From the NCBI RefSeq assembly GCF_002204795.1, contig NZ_NIXO01000007.1, forward strand, positions 62,001-126,000: a stretch of 64,000 bases of DNA, written 5' to 3'. This DNA comes from Pseudomonas sp. K2I15. GTDB taxonomy: Bacteria > Pseudomonadota > Gammaproteobacteria > Pseudomonadales > Pseudomonadaceae. A program made the translations under genes and the position numbers. The notes beneath the pieces were generated by a model. The model worked only from the letters and a program-made list of their open reading frames with translations, was not told the origin of the DNA and made no database searches. Each line of letters starts with the position of its first letter. The first letter of the stretch is position 1. This document shows, in pieces, positions 1 to 11,790 of the stretch.

Positions 1-3000
1 GCCCGCTGGTCAACCGCGTGGGCTCCGACTCCTCCAGCATGGACAACATGCTCGAACTGATGGTCACCGGCGGCATCGACCTGTTCCGTGGCGTGCGCAT
101 GATCATTCCACCTGCGTGGCAGAACGTTGAGACCATGGACCCCGACCTGCGGGCGTTCTATGAGTACAACTCGATGCACATGGAACCGTGGGACGGCCCG
201 GCCGGCGTGGTAATGACCGATGGTCGTTACGCGGTGTGCCTGCTCGACCGTAACGGCCTGCGCCCGGCACGTTGGGTGACCACCACCAACGGCTTCATCA
301 CGCTGGCGTCGGAAATCGGCGTGTGGAACTACAAGCCGGAAGACGTGATTGCCAAGGGCCGTGTTGGCCCGGGCCAGATCCTGGCCGTGGACACCGAAAC
401 CGGTCAGATCCTCGACACCGATGCGATCGACAACCGCTTGAAGTCCCGTCATCCGTACAAGCAATGGCTGCGCAAGAATGCCCTGCGCATCCAGGCGACC
501 ATGGAAGACAACGACCACGGCTCGGCTTTCTACGACGTTGACCAGCTCAAGCAGTACATGAAAATGTACCAGGTCACTTTCGAAGAACGTGACCAAGTGC
601 TGCGCCCACTGGGCGAGCAGGGCTACGAAGCCGTCGGCTCCATGGGCGATGACACACCAATGGCCGTGCTGTCGCAGCGCGTGCGCACGCCGTATGACTA
701 TTTCCGCCAGCAGTTCGCCCAGGTGACCAACCCGCCGATCGACCCGCTGCGCGAAGCCATCGTGATGTCCCTGGAAGTGTGCCTCGGTGCCGAGCGCAAC
801 ATCTTCCAGGAATCGCCTGAGCATGCTTCCCGCGTGATCCTCAGCTCGCCGGTCATTTCCCCAGCCAAGTGGCGTTCGTTGATGACCCTGGACCGCCCGG
901 GCTTCGACCGGCAGATCATCGACCTGAACTACGACGAGAGCCTCGGCCTTGAAGCCGCGGTGCGTAATGTCGCCGATCAGGCTGAAGAGGCCGTGCGTGC
1001 CGGCCGTACCCAGATCGTCCTGACCGACCGCCATATCGCCCCGGGCAAGTTGCCGATCCACGCTTCCCTGGCCACCGGCGCGGTGCACCACCGCCTGACC
1101 GAAAAGGGCCTGCGTTGCGACTCCAACATCCTGGTTGAAACCGCCACTGCCCGCGACCCGCATCACTTTGCGGTGTTGATCGGCTTCGGCGCTTCAGCCG
1201 TCTATCCGTTCCTGGCTTACGAAGTACTCGGCGACCTGATCCGTACCGGTGAAGTCTTGGGCGACCTCTACGAGGTGTTCAAGAACTACCGCAAAGGCAT
1301 CACCAAGGGCCTGCTGAAGATCCTGTCGAAGATGGGCATCTCCACCGTCACGTCCTACCGCGGCGCTCAGTTGTTCGAAGCCATCGGCCTGTCGGAAGAA
1401 GTCTGCGAGATGAGCTTTCGTGGCGTGCCGAGCCGCATCAAGGGCGCACGTTTCGTCGACATCGAAGCCGAGCAGAAAGCCCTGGCAGCCGAAGCCTGGA
1501 GCGCGCGCAAGCCGATCCAGCAAGGCGGCCTGCTGAAGTTCGTCCACGGCGGCGAATACCACGCCTACAACCCGGACGTGGTCAGCACCCTGCAAGCTGC
1601 TGTGCAGCAGGGCGACTACGCCAAGTTCAAGGAATACACCGCGCTGGTGGATAACCGCCCGGTGTCGATGATCCGTGACCTGTTCAAGGTGAAAACCCTG
1701 GACACGCCGCTGGCCATCAGCGAGATCGAACCACTGGAATCGATCCTCAAGCGTTTCGACTCCGCCGGTATTTCCCTGGGCGCCTTGTCGCCCGAGGCGC
1801 ACGAAGCCCTGGCCGAAGCCATGAACCGCCTGGGTGCGCGTTCCAACTCCGGCGAAGGCGGTGAAGACCCGGCGCGCTACGGCACCATCAAGAGCTCGAA
1901 AATCAAGCAGGTCGCCACTGGCCGTTTTGGTGTGACCCCGGAATACCTGGTCAACGCCGAAGTGCTGCAGATCAAGGTGGCCCAGGGCGCCAAGCCGGGT
2001 GAAGGCGGGCAACTGCCAGGCGGCAAGGTCAACGGGCTGATCGCCAAGCTGCGTTACGCAGTGCCGGGCGTGACCCTGATTTCGCCGCCACCGCACCACG
2101 ACATCTACTCGATCGAGGACTTGTCGCAGCTGATTTTCGACTTGAAACAAGTCAACCCGCAGGCCCTGGTCTCGGTGAAACTGGTAGCAGAAGCCGGCGT
2201 GGGCACCATCGCCGCCGGTGTGGCCAAGGCCTATGCCGACCTGATCACCATCTCCGGCTACGACGGCGGCACCGGCGCTTCGCCGCTGACCTCCATCAAG
2301 TACGCCGGTGCACCGTGGGAACTGGGCCTGGCTGAAACTCACCAGACCCTGCGCGGCAACGACCTGCGCGGCAAAGTCCGGGTGCAAACCGACGGTGGCC
2401 TGAAAACCGGCCTCGACGTGATCAAGGCCGCGATCCTCGGCGCCGAAAGCTTCGGCTTCGGCACCGCGCCAATGATTGCCCTGGGCTGCAAATACCTGCG
2501 CATCTGCCACCTGAACAACTGCGCCACCGGCGTGGCCACTCAGAACGAGAAGCTGCGCAAGGACCACTACATCGGGACCGTCGACATGGTGGTGAATTTC
2601 TTCACCTACGTCGCCGAAGAAACCCGTGAGTGGCTGGCCAAGCTGGGTGTGCGTTCGCTGGAAGAGCTGATCGGTCGTACCGACCTGCTGGACATCCTCG
2701 AAGGCCAGACCGCCAAGCAACAGCACCTGGACCTGACGCCGCTGTTGGGCAGCGATCACATCCCGGCGGACAAACCACAGTTCTGCCAGGTTGAGCGCAA
2801 CCCGCCGTTCGACAAAGGCCTGCTGGCTGAGAAAATGGTCGAGATGGCTATCTCCTCGATCAACGACGCAAGTGGCGGCGAATTCGCCCTGGATATCTGC
2901 AACTGCGACCGTTCCATCGGCGCACGCATCTCCGGCGAAATCGCACGCAAGCACGGCAACCAGGGCATGGCCAAGGCGCCGATCACCTTCCGCTTCAAGG

Positions 3001-3632
3001 GCACCGCTGGCCAGAGCTTCGGCGTGTGGAACGCCGGTGGCCTGAACATGTACCTCGAAGGCGACGCCAACGACTACGTGGGCAAGGGCATGACCGGCGG
3101 CAAGCTGGTGATCGTCCCGCCGGTGGGCAGCGTCTACAAGACTCAAGACAGTGCCATCATCGGCAACACCTGCCTGTACGGCGCAACCGGCGGCAAGCTG
3201 TTTGCAGCCGGTACGGCCGGTGAGCGTTTCGCGGTGCGTAACTCCGGTGCTCACACCGTGGTTGAAGGCACGGGCGATCACTGCTGCGAGTACATGACCG
3301 GTGGTTTTGTCGCGGTGCTGGGCAAGACCGGCTACAACTTCGGTTCGGGCATGACCGGCGGTTTCGCCTACGTGCTCGACCAGGACAACACCTTCGTCGA
3401 CAAGGTGAACCACGAGTTGGTGGAGATCCAGCGGATCAGCGGCGAAGCGATGGAATCCTATCGCAACCACTTGCAGCATGTGCTGGACGAATATGTCGAG
3501 GAAACCAACAGCGAATGGGGTCGTAACCTCGCTGAAAACCTCGATGACTACCTGCGTCGTTTCTGGCTGGTCAAGCCCAAGGCTGCCAACCTGAAATCGT
3601 TGCTTTCCAGCATCCGTGCCAACCCGCAGTGA
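1..3632 (+). CDS. gltB: Glutamate synthase [NADPH] large subunit (5'-truncated by window edge)
   Basis: Large subunit of GOGAT, which makes two glutamates from glutamine and 2-oxoglutarate in ammonia assimilation. The reading frame is open from base 3, so the gene begins left of the window. The N-terminal glutaminase domain is only partly present. The FMN/synthase domain is complete, with a 3Fe-4S cluster motif near 2488-2520 ([12 protein letters not shown]), followed by the glycine-rich C-terminal beta-helix domain with repeated GxxGG motifs. About 1,200 residues are visible of a family length near 1,480. gltD follows after 32 bp, so the two are co-transcribed. No frameshift is seen. Confidence 0.98.
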   Translation, partial: PLVNRVGSDSSSMDNMLELMVTGGIDLFRGVRMIIPPAWQNVETMDPDLRAFYEYNSMHMEPWDGPAGVVMTDGRYAVCLLDRNGLRPARWVTTTNGFITLASEIGVWNYKPEDVIAKGRVGPGQILAVDTETGQILDTDAIDNRLKSRHPYKQWLRKNALRIQATMEDNDHGSAFYDVDQLKQYMKMYQVTFEERDQVLRPLGEQGYEAVGSMGDDTPMAVLSQRVRTPYDYFRQQFAQVTNPPIDPLREAIVMSLEVCLGAERNIFQESPEHASRVILSSPVISPAKWRSLMTLDRPGFDRQIIDLNYDESLGLEAAVRNVADQAEEAVRAGRTQIVLTDRHIAPGKLPIHASLATGAVHHRLTEKGLRCDSNILVETATARDPHHFAVLIGFGASAVYPFLAYEVLGDLIRTGEVLGDLYEVFKNYRKGITKGLLKILSKMGISTVTSYRGAQLFEAIGLSEEVCEMSFRGVPSRIKGARFVDIEAEQKALAAEAWSARKPIQQGGLLKFVHGGEYHAYNPDVVSTLQAAVQQGDYAKFKEYTALVDNRPVSMIRDLFKVKTLDTPLAISEIEPLESILKRFDSAGISLGALSPEAHEALAEAMNRLGARSNSGEGGEDPARYGTIKSSKIKQVATGRFGVTPEYLVNAEVLQIKVAQGAKPGEGGQLPGGKVNGLIAKLRYAVPGVTLISPPPHHDIYSIEDLSQLIFDLKQVNPQALVSVKLVAEAGVGTIAAGVAKAYADLITISGYDGGTGASPLTSIKYAGAPWELGLAETHQTLRGNDLRGKVRVQTDGGLKTGLDVIKAAILGAESFGFGTAPMIALGCKYLRICHLNNCATGVATQNEKLRKDHYIGTVDMVVNFFTYVAEETREWLAKLGVRSLEELIGRTDLLDILEGQTAKQQHLDLTPLLGSDHIPADKPQFCQVERNPPFDKGLLAEKMVEMAISSINDASGGEFALDICNCDRSIGARISGEIARKHGNQGMAKAPITFRFKGTAGQSFGVWNAGGLNMYLEGDANDYVGKGMTGGKLVIVPPVGSVYKTQDSAIIGNTCLYGATGGKLFAAGTAGERFAVRNSGAHTVVEGTGDHCCEYMTGGFVAVLGKTGYNFGSGMTGGFAYVLDQDNTFVDKVNHELVEIQRISGEAMESYRNHLQHVLDEYVEETNSEWGRNLAENLDDYLRRFWLVKPKAANLKSLLSSIRANPQ

Positions 3633-3655
3633 TATGCGCCTGAAGAGTTTGATGA

Positions 3656-5083
<1,428 letters not shown>

Positions 5084-5109
5084 CCCAACCCCGAGCTGAA
5101 ATGGGATCA

Positions 5110-5205
5110 AAATGTGGGAGGGGGCTTGCTCCCGAATGCGGTTCACCAGTCACCAGATGTATCGACTGACCCACCGCTTTCGCGAGCAAGCCCGCTCCCA
5201 CATTT
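5110..5205. repeat. REPIN (paired REP sequences)
   Basis: Two inverted copies of the P. fluorescens-type REP arm face each other about 50 bp apart (aatgtgggag...cttgctc on the left, gcgagcaagcccgctcccacatt on the right). The left arm has drifted (ggggcttgctcccg instead of gcgggcttgctcgcg). It lies between gltD and hemE and folds as one long hairpin in RNA. Confidence 0.9.
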
Positions 5206-5249
5206 GTTTTGCGGCGCCTTCATGTCCGCGACAAATTGACCCGATAGAC

Positions 5250-5277
5250 AAAAGGCACGGCTCTTGCCGTGCCTTTT
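5250..5277 (+). terminator. Hairpin terminator after gltBD
   Basis: An 11-bp stem (AAAAGGCACGG/CCGTGCCTTTT) closes a six-base loop and ends in a T run. Because the stem also has an A run on its left side it could act in both directions. It separates gltBD from hemE. Confidence 0.8.
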
Positions 5278-5324
5278 GCGTCGCGCTCTGAGAAAATGCC
5301 CGCACTTTTTTTGCGGATGCCGAC

Positions 5325-6392
5325 ATGACTGCCCTCAAGAACGACCGTTTCCTTCGTGCCCTGCTCAAGCAACCCGTGGACGTCACCCCTGTGTGGATGA
5401 TGCGCCAGGCCGGTCGCTACCTGCCGGAATACCGCGCCAGTCGCGCCCACGCCGGCGACTTCATGAGCCTGTGCATGAACCCTGCGTTCGCCTGCGAAGT
5501 CACGATGCAACCGCTGGACCGCTATCCACAGCTGGATGCGGCCATCCTGTTCTCCGATATCCTGACCATCCCTGACGCCATGGGCCAAGGCCTGTATTTT
5601 GAAACCGGCGAAGGTCCGCGTTTCAGGAAAGTCGTCAGCACCCTGGCCGACATCGAAGCCCTGCCGATCCCCGATCCCCACAAGGACCTGGGCTACGTCA
5701 TGGACGCCGTCAGCACCATCCGCCGCGAGCTGAACGGCCGCGTGCCGCTGATCGGCTTCTCCGGCAGCCCGTGGACCCTGGCCACCTACATGGTCGAAGG
5801 CGGCTCGTCGAAAGACTTCCGCAAGACCAAGGCTATGCTCTACGACAACCCGCAAGCCATGCACCTGCTGCTGGACAAGCTGGCACAGTCGGTCACTTCC
5901 TACCTCAACGGCCAGATCATGGCCGGCGCCCAGGCGGTGCAGATTTTCGACACCTGGGGCGGTAACCTCTCGGCAGCGGCGTACCAGGAGTTCTCCCTGG
6001 CCTACATGCGCAAAATCGTCAGCGGCCTGATCCGTGAACACGAAGGCCGCAAAGTGCCGGTCATCGTGTTCACCAAGGGCGGCGGCCTGTGGCTGGAAAG
6101 CATCGCCGACGCCGGCGCCGACGCGCTGGGCCTGGACTGGACCTGCGACATTGGCGAGGCCCGTCGCCGCGTAGGTAACAAGGTGGCGCTGCAAGGCAAC
6201 ATGGACCCGACCGTGTTGTATGCCAAGCCGGAAGCCATCCGCACTGAAGTCGGCCGCATCCTCGCCAGCTACGGCAAAGGCAGCGGTCACGTGTTCAACC
6301 TCGGCCACGGCATTACGCCAGAGGTCGATCCGGAGCACGCTGGCGCGTTCCTGCGGGCGGTGCATGAATTGTCGGCGCAGTATCACGAGTGA
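5325..6392 (+). CDS. hemE: Uroporphyrinogen III decarboxylase
   Basis: This cytosolic enzyme removes four acetate carboxyls from uroporphyrinogen III to give coproporphyrinogen III in heme synthesis. The 355-residue protein has the family length. It opens with the diagnostic N-terminal motif [16 protein letters not shown] (residues 22-37), which contains the substrate-binding arginines, and it carries the conserved Asp in the [12 protein letters not shown] segment. It stands alone between two hairpin terminators. Confidence 0.98.
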   Translation: MTALKNDRFLRALLKQPVDVTPVWMMRQAGRYLPEYRASRAHAGDFMSLCMNPAFACEVTMQPLDRYPQLDAAILFSDILTIPDAMGQGLYFETGEGPRFRKVVSTLADIEALPIPDPHKDLGYVMDAVSTIRRELNGRVPLIGFSGSPWTLATYMVEGGSSKDFRKTKAMLYDNPQAMHLLLDKLAQSVTSYLNGQIMAGAQAVQIFDTWGGNLSAAAYQEFSLAYMRKIVSGLIREHEGRKVPVIVFTKGGGLWLESIADAGADALGLDWTCDIGEARRRVGNKVALQGNMDPTVLYAKPEAIRTEVGRILASYGKGSGHVFNLGHGITPEVDPEHAGAFLRAVHELSAQYHE

Positions 6393-6405
6393 TCGCGCGG
6401 CAATG

Positions 6406-6434
6406 AAAAAGCCCGGCAGATGCCGGGCTTTTTT
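6406..6434. terminator. Bidirectional terminator between hemE and the MFS gene
   Basis: The stem GCCCGGCA/TGCCGGGC is flanked by A5 on the left and T6 on the right. It can therefore end hemE transcripts on the plus strand and the convergent MFS transcript on the minus strand. Confidence 0.88.
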
Positions 6435-6445
6435 GTGAGCGGTGG

Positions 6446-7720
6446 TTAAGCCTTGGCTTCCTGCAACGGCGGCAACTTCGCCAGCTTCAACGCCACCAGC
6501 AACGCGACGATCAACAGCGCGACGATAAATCCGCCAATCCCGTTCCAGCCGGCGTAGTGCCAGAAGAAACCGCCCGCTGTACCCGCAATACTTGACCCGA
6601 CGTAATAACTGAACAGGTACAGCGACGACGCCTGGCCCTTGGCTTTCAACGCGCGGCGACCAATCCAGCTGCTGGCCACCGAATGCGCGCCGAAGAAGCC
6701 GAAGGTGAAGATCAGCATGCCGGGCACTACCAGCCACAACGGGGTGAACAAGGTCAGGGCGATGCCGCCGAGCATCAGCACGATGGTGCCCCACAGCACG
6801 CGACGGCGGCCCAGGCGGTCGGCCAGGGAGCCGATTTTCGCCGAGCTGTAGATACCCGAGAGGTACACCAGCGACAACAGGCCGACCACCGCCTGGCTCA
6901 AATCGTACGGGTCAGCCAGCAAGCGGTAGCCGATGTAGTTGAACATCGTCACAAAGGCGCCCATCAGCACAAAGGCTTCAAGGAACAACCATGGCAGGCC
7001 GGCGTCCTTGAAGTGCATGGTGAAGCCGTCCACCAGGCTGCGCGGGCGCAGGGTGCTGGCGCGGAAGTTGCGCGATTCGGGGAGGATTTTCCAGAACACC
7101 GTGGCCGCGATCAGCGCCAGGGCGCCGATGATCAGCATCGCCGTGTGCCAACTGACGAAGTCGATCAATACGCCGATGATCAAGCGCCCGCTCATCCCGC
7201 CAATGGCGTTGCCGCCGATGTACAGGCCCATGGCCAGGCCGATGTGTTGCGGGTGGATTTCTTCGCTCAGGTAGGTCATGGCCACCGCCGCCAGGCCGCT
7301 GAGGGACAGGCCCACCAGTGCGCGCATCAGCAGGATGCCTTCCCAGCTTGGCATCAGGCCGCTGGCGATGGTGCACAGCGCGGCGCAGAACAACGCGGCA
7401 ACCATCACCGGCTTGCGCCCAAGGGTGTCGGAAATCGGCCCGGTGATCAGCAGGCCAATGGCGAGCATGCCGGTGGCCACCGAGAGAATCAGGCTGCTTT
7501 GTGCGGCATTGATGGAAAACTCGTGGGACAGCGCCGGCATCATCGGCTGTACGCAGTAGAGCAGGGCGAAGGTGGCGAAACCGCCGGAAAACAACGCCAG
7601 CACCGTGCGCATGAACATCGGGGTGCCTTTTTCGATGTACTGCTCGTTGAGCTGTGCCACCACTTCATCGAGGGCGGTGGGCGGTACTTCTTGAGCAAGC
7701 GGAGCGACAGCAGATTTCAC
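6446..7720 (-). CDS. MFS transporter, YnfM-like
   Basis: A 424-residue inner-membrane transporter with about 12 hydrophobic segments and the typical MFS loop 2-3 motif (GPISDTLGRKPVM). A second copy lies in the other half (GSLADRLGRRRVL). The overall look is that of the YnfM/arabinose-efflux group; the substrate is unknown. The start is a GTG at 7718-7720 after a GAGGT-like site; a later Met (MFMRTVLALF) is possible. It is divergent from a LysR regulator 124 bp away, which probably controls it. Confidence 0.85.
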   Translation of the reverse strand: MKSAVAPLAQEVPPTALDEVVAQLNEQYIEKGTPMFMRTVLALFSGGFATFALLYCVQPMMPALSHEFSINAAQSSLILSVATGMLAIGLLITGPISDTLGRKPVMVAALFCAALCTIASGLMPSWEGILLMRALVGLSLSGLAAVAMTYLSEEIHPQHIGLAMGLYIGGNAIGGMSGRLIIGVLIDFVSWHTAMLIIGALALIAATVFWKILPESRNFRASTLRPRSLVDGFTMHFKDAGLPWLFLEAFVLMGAFVTMFNYIGYRLLADPYDLSQAVVGLLSLVYLSGIYSSAKIGSLADRLGRRRVLWGTIVLMLGGIALTLFTPLWLVVPGMLIFTFGFFGAHSVASSWIGRRALKAKGQASSLYLFSYYVGSSIAGTAGGFFWHYAGWNGIGGFIVALLIVALLVALKLAKLPPLQEAKA

Positions 7721-7844
7721 GCGGGACCTCGGGGAGGAAAGGCTGCCAGGGCTGGCAATGCAAAAAAGAATATAGCTCCCTAATGATTCTTTCCAATATA
7801 TTGTTCGACCTGTTTAAGAGCTTTTACGACCTAATGAGGTTTTC

Positions 7845-8738
7845 ATGGAATTGCGCCACCTGCGTTACTTCATCGCCGTGGCTGAAGAGCTGCATTTTGG
7901 CCGCGCCGCGCAGGTGCTTGGCATCTCCCAGCCGCCGCTGAGCCAGCAGATTCAGGCGCTGGAGCAGGAGATTGGTGCAAGGTTGTTTGAGCGTACCAAT
8001 CGTCGGGTCGAGCTGAGCGAGGCGGGCAGATTGTTCCTGCAAGAGGCGCGATTGGTGCTGGCGCAGGTGGATAAAGCGGCGGACGTGGCGCGACGGGCGC
8101 AGTTGGGGGAGCTGGGTGAGTTGAAGATTGGCTTCACCTCTTCTGCGCCGTTCAACTCCAGCATCCCACAGGCGATCTTCGCCTTTCGCCAGGCGTTCCC
8201 GGCGGTGCATTTGAATCTGCAGGAGATGAGCAGTACGCAAGTGGCCGAGTCACTGGTGGATGAGTCGATACAGGTGGGGTTGATGCGGCCGTTGCCGTTG
8301 CCTGATTCGTTGAGTGTCGTGGAACTGATGCGCGAGCCCCTGGTGGCGGTGCTGAACGCTGGTCATCCATTGGTGGAGGGCAGTGAACGTGGTTTGCATC
8401 TGGCGCAATTGGCTGAAGAGCCGTTTGTGTTTTTCCCGCGGACTTACGGCAGCGGGTTGTACGCCCAATTGATGAGCCTGGCGCGTGATGCAGGGTTCAG
8501 CCCGCACTTTGCCCAGGAGGCTGGCGAGGCGATGACGATCATCGGTCTGGTTGCGGCGGGGCTGGGTGTTTCGGTGCTGCCAGCGTCGTATCAGCGGATA
8601 CGCATTGATGGCGTGGTTTACCGCACATTGCTGGATCAGGAGGCGGTGACGGCGGTTTGGCTGGTGCAGCGCAAGGGCCAGCAGACGCCGATGGCCAAGG
8701 CGTTTGTTGAGTTGCTGACCCGCAAAGCATTGGTATGA
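7845..8738 (+). CDS. LysR-family transcriptional regulator
   Basis: The 297-residue protein starts with the LysR winged helix-turn-helix (MELRHLRYFIAVAEELHFGR... QPPLSQQIQALE, residues 1-60), followed by a periplasmic-binding-like effector domain (about 90-290). The ATG follows GAGG at 7836-7839. It is divergent from the MFS gene, the usual regulator/target arrangement. The effector is not predictable from sequence. A REPIN follows 12 bp after the stop. Confidence 0.93.
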   Translation: MELRHLRYFIAVAEELHFGRAAQVLGISQPPLSQQIQALEQEIGARLFERTNRRVELSEAGRLFLQEARLVLAQVDKAADVARRAQLGELGELKIGFTSSAPFNSSIPQAIFAFRQAFPAVHLNLQEMSSTQVAESLVDESIQVGLMRPLPLPDSLSVVELMREPLVAVLNAGHPLVEGSERGLHLAQLAEEPFVFFPRTYGSGLYAQLMSLARDAGFSPHFAQEAGEAMTIIGLVAAGLGVSVLPASYQRIRIDGVVYRTLLDQEAVTAVWLVQRKGQQTPMAKAFVELLTRKALV

Positions 8739-8750
8739 CCGAGCGAATGA

Positions 8751-8888
8751 CCTGTGGCGAGGGAGCTTGCTCCCGTTGGGCTGCGCAGCGGCCCCACAAT
8801 CAGGTGACTGTGTTTTAACAGACAAACACCCATCGTATGTTTTAGGGGCGCTTCGCGCCCCAACGGAAGCAAGCTCCCTCGCCACAGG
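8751..8888. repeat. REPIN, second family (long arms with internal hairpins)
   Basis: The outer inverted arms are cctgtggcgagggagcttgc and gcaagctccctcgccacagg. Inside lie two GC-rich sub-hairpins (gggctgcgcagcggcccc and ggggcgcttcgcgcccc). The total is 138 bp. The arms differ from the 'gagcgggcttgctcgcg' type, so this is a different REP subfamily. It marks the 3' boundary of the polyene operon. Confidence 0.88.
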
Positions 8889-8902
8889 GGCGCGCAGGTA
8901 TT

Positions 8903-9352
8903 TCAGTTCTGCTTCGAAGTCCCGGTCTGCTGGAACAACTGCGCGGCCGACCCGTTATCACTCACACCATTGGTGCGTAACGCCGCCAAGATATCCCGGT
9001 CCAGCATGCTCACCCAACGGTTGTAGTTGCGATGAATCTTGCCGTCCTTGTAGCCCAGGTCGCGGCTGTCGCGGTAGGTGATGGCGTAGCGGGTGGCGGT
9101 ATAGCGGATGTCGATTTCAGCGTGGTACTGGTTACGCACGTTGATCTCGGCCTGCACCAGTTGCGGGCTCAGGCGCTGTACCACCCATTCGCGTTTGTTC
9201 AAGGCAGCAACGATGGTCTGCTTCATTTTTTCTTCGTTGACCTGCGGGTTCGCCGGCAAGTCATGCTGGGTGTTGAGCACCGGCTTGCTGGTGCAGCCAG
9301 CGGTGGTGAGCAGGGCCAAAGTAACCAGTGTTGCGCGTAGCAGGGAAGACAT
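8903..9352 (-). CDS. Putative lipoprotein at the end of the polyene operon
   Basis: The 149-residue protein has a signal peptide and lipobox (LTTAGC, Cys20), so it is probably a lipoprotein. I do not recognise the mature domain; it has several Tyr/Arg-rich beta-like stretches (NQYHAEIDIRYTATRYAITYRDS). It begins 25 bp after the stop of the last ketosynthase, with GGAG upstream of the ATG and no terminator between. It is therefore likely the last gene of the operon. Confidence 0.75.
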   Translation of the reverse strand: MSSLLRATLVTLALLTTAGCTSKPVLNTQHDLPANPQVNEEKMKQTIVAALNKREWVVQRLSPQLVQAEINVRNQYHAEIDIRYTATRYAITYRDSRDLGYKDGKIHRNYNRWVSMLDRDILAALRTNGVSDNGSAAQLFQQTGTSKQN

Positions 9353-9377
9353 TCCATTTCTCCAGTCAGTAAAAAAA

Positions 9378-10604
9378 TCAGGCCCAGCGGCGGAAAATCA
9401 GCGAAGTGTTGACGCCGCCAAAGGCAAAATTGTTGTTCATCACGTAGTCGCTGTGCAGCTCGCGGAACTCACCTTGCAGGTAATCCAGCTCGCCGCAGCA
9501 CGGGTCGATCTCATCAAGGTTGAAGGTGTGCACGTATTGGTCGCGGTTCATCATCTCGATGCTGAACCACGACTCCAGCGCGCCGCACGCGCCCAGGGTA
9601 TGCCCGAGGAAACTCTTCTGCGAACTGATGGGCATGCGGCTGCCGAACAGGCTGCTGGTGGCCAGGGTTTCGGCGATGTCGCCCTGGTCGGTAGCGGTGC
9701 CATGGCCGTTCACGTAACCGATGGCGTCGGGTTGCAGCCCGGCATCTTCCAGGGCCAGCTCCATGGCGCGGCGCATGGTGACCTGTTCGGGGCGTGTGGT
9801 GTGTTGGCCGTCGGCGTTGCTGCCGAAGCCGACGATTTCAGCGTGAATGTGTGCGCCGCGGGCCAGTGCATGTTCCAGCTCTTCGAGCACCAGGATGCCG
9901 CCACCTTCGCCGATCACCAAACCGTCACGGCCACTGTCATAGGGGCGCGGGCTGGTTTGCGGTGCGTCGTTTTTCAGGCTGGTGGCGTACAGCGCATCGA
10001 ACACCATGGCTTCGGTGGGGCACAGTTCTTCAGCACCACCCGCCAACATCAGCGGCAGGCGCCCGAACTTGATGGCTTCGTAGGCGTAGCCAATGCCCTG
10101 GCTGCCACTGGTGCAGGCGCTGGACGTGGGGATCAGCCGGCCGGTGAGGCCGAAGAAGATGCTGATATTCGCCGCCGTGGTGTGGGGCATCATCCGCACG
10201 TAGGAGTTGGCATTCAGCCCCTCGGCCACCGAGTTCAGCAGCATATTGCCGAAGGCCTTGATCTCGTCGGTGCTGCCGGTGGACGAGCCACAGGCCACGC
10301 CCATTCGCCCGTCCTTTATCGACTCGTCGCCCAGCAAGCCCGCGTCTTTCAGCGCCTGTTCCGCCGCCCATACCGCCAGGCGCGAAACCCGGCCCATGCT
10401 GCGCAGTTGCTTGCGGGTCCAGTGGGCGGGCACCACAAAATCATCGATCGGCCCGGCCAGTCGCGTGTTCAGCTCGGTGAAGCGGTCCCACTCGTCCATG
10501 CGCCGGATGCCGCTGCGGTTGGCGCGGAAGTTGGCGGCGATGGTTTCCCAATCGCTGCCCAGGGATGTAACGCCGGCCATGCCGGTGACCACCACGCGTT
10601 TCAT
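9378..10604 (-). CDS. Beta-ketoacyl-ACP synthase (ApeR-like)
   Basis: A FabF-type condensing enzyme of 408 residues with a complete Cys-His-His triad: Cys164 (SSACTSG), His301 (NGHGTATD) and His335 (FLGHTLGA). ATG 10604 is preferred because GGAGG lies nine bases before it; a GTG six bases upstream is too close. The ATG overlaps the TGA of the ketoreductase. By analogy with the E. coli ape cluster, whose order I recall, this is the separate ketosynthase ApeR, thought to help start or extend the polyene. Confidence 0.93.
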   Translation of the reverse strand: MKRVVVTGMAGVTSLGSDWETIAANFRANRSGIRRMDEWDRFTELNTRLAGPIDDFVVPAHWTRKQLRSMGRVSRLAVWAAEQALKDAGLLGDESIKDGRMGVACGSSTGSTDEIKAFGNMLLNSVAEGLNANSYVRMMPHTTAANISIFFGLTGRLIPTSSACTSGSQGIGYAYEAIKFGRLPLMLAGGAEELCPTEAMVFDALYATSLKNDAPQTSPRPYDSGRDGLVIGEGGGILVLEELEHALARGAHIHAEIVGFGSNADGQHTTRPEQVTMRRAMELALEDAGLQPDAIGYVNGHGTATDQGDIAETLATSSLFGSRMPISSQKSFLGHTLGACGALESWFSIEMMNRDQYVHTFNLDEIDPCCGELDYLQGEFRELHSDYVMNNNFAFGGVNTSLIFRRWA

Positions 10605-11332
10605 CAGCACAGGCCTCCATTGACGGCCAGCACCTGGCGGGTGATGTAGCCGGCTTCCGCCGACATCAGGAAATTCACCGCCCCGGCGACTTCTTCCGGG
10701 GTGCCCATGCGCTGGGCCGGGATCATTTTCATCAGTTCTTCCACCGGTACGTTTTCATCGAGCATCGCCGTATCGATCAGCCCGGGTGCCACGCAGTTGA
10801 CGGTAATCTTGCGCTTGCCCAGCTCGATGGCGAGGGCCTTGGCGGCGCCGATCAAGCCGGCCTTGGACGCGCTGTAGTTGACCTGGCCACGGTTGCCGAT
10901 CAATCCGGACACCGAGGTAATGCACACGATACGGCCCGCCGCGCGACGACGAATCATGGGCATCATCACCGGGTGCAGCACGTTGTAGAACCCGTCGAGG
11001 TTGGTGCGCATCACCACGTCCCAATCGTCTTCCGACAGCGCCGGGAATGCACCATCGCGGGTCAGCCCTGCGTTGAGCACCACGCCGTAATACGCGCCAT
11101 GTGTTTCCACGTCTGCTTCAAGAATCTCCTTGCAGCTGGCGCGGTCCGCCACATCGAACTGCAACACCCGCGCCTTGCGGCCCAGTACTTCGATTTCGAC
11201 CTGCACTGCATCCGCCTCGGCACGCCCGTTGCGGCAATGCAGCACGATGTCGTGCCCGGCCTGGGCCAGGCGCAAAGCGATAGCGCGGCCGATGCCACGG
11301 CTGGAGCCGGTAACCAATACGGATTCAGTCAT
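10604..11332 (-). CDS. 3-ketoacyl-ACP reductase (FabG-like, ApeQ-like)
   Basis: A short-chain dehydrogenase of 242 residues. It has the NADPH motif TGSSRGIGRA at the N-terminus and the catalytic Ser...Tyr-x3-Lys (ITSVSG, then NYSASK). It reduces the 3-keto group after each condensation, the step before dehydration to a double bond. It overlaps its upstream neighbour by four bases (ATGA), which shows translational coupling in the operon. Confidence 0.94.
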   Translation of the reverse strand: MTESVLVTGSSRGIGRAIALRLAQAGHDIVLHCRNGRAEADAVQVEIEVLGRKARVLQFDVADRASCKEILEADVETHGAYYGVVLNAGLTRDGAFPALSEDDWDVVMRTNLDGFYNVLHPVMMPMIRRRAAGRIVCITSVSGLIGNRGQVNYSASKAGLIGAAKALAIELGKRKITVNCVAPGLIDTAMLDENVPVEELMKMIPAQRMGTPEEVAGAVNFLMSAEAGYITRQVLAVNGGLC

Positions 11333-11790
11333 GGCGTGGTGTCCTTCGATTCATCTAAATAGTTGGCCGCCTGGGGCGGTCGAAATACGTTCAGGCGTGC
11401 ACTCGCCTGGATACCGTCACCGGTGAGGTGGCATTCGAACACACCCATGCCGTTGTCGTCTTCCAGTGAACGCAGGCCGTGGATGGTCAGTTCGCTGCCT
11501 GCGGGAAAGTGCTCGACGTTGCACTCAAATTTGCGCGTGCCCAGCAGGAAGCCCAGCTCCACGGCTTCGCCTTTCTGGCGGGCGCGGCAACCGGCGTAGG
11601 CGGCGACGCTTTGCGCCATCAACTCAATGCCGACCCACGCGGGCAGGCTGCCGTCGGCGCGGTTGAACAGGCCTGTGGGCTTGACCGTCAGGCGGGTGTG
11701 AATCTGCTCTTCATCAACGCTCAGCACCTGATCGATCAGGATCATGTCACCGGCGTGGGGCAGCAGTTCGGCGAGCGGCCAGTCAATCAT
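11329..11790 (-). CDS. Hotdog-fold 3-hydroxyacyl-ACP dehydratase (ApeP-like)
   Basis: The 153-residue hotdog protein contains a FabZ/FabA-like active-site region: His in LLPHAGDMILID and an acidic residue in WVGIELMAQSVAAYAG. The frame extends upstream, but the ATG at 11790 overlaps the stop of the preceding ketosynthase (ATGA) and begins the conserved sequence, so it is chosen. In the E. coli system, as I recall, ApeP works as a pair with ApeI. Here the ApeI-like domain is fused to the ligase at 20955-22625. Confidence 0.88.
   Translation of the reverse strand: MIDWPLAELLPHAGDMILIDQVLSVDEEQIHTRLTVKPTGLFNRADGSLPAWVGIELMAQSVAAYAGCRARQKGEAVELGFLLGTRKFECNVEHFPAGSELTIHGLRSLEDDNGMGVFECHLTGDGIQASARLNVFRPPQAANYLDESKDTTP

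Noticed and set aside
1194..3479. A 761-codon open frame antisense to gltB
   Set aside because: It is the mirror of a highly biased GC-rich coding sequence, its protein is low-complexity (His/Val/Gln-rich) and has no ribosome site. gltB on the plus strand is fully conserved here.
5110..5205. Repeated inverted sequences as a possible CRISPR array
   Set aside because: The repeats occur as single inverted pairs scattered over the window, not as direct repeats with regular unique spacers, and no cas gene is present.
6683..7783. A 366-codon plus-strand frame opposite the MFS transporter gene
   Set aside because: The translation is Gln/His/Ala-rich with no membrane or domain pattern, while the minus-strand frame is a clear 12-helix transporter.
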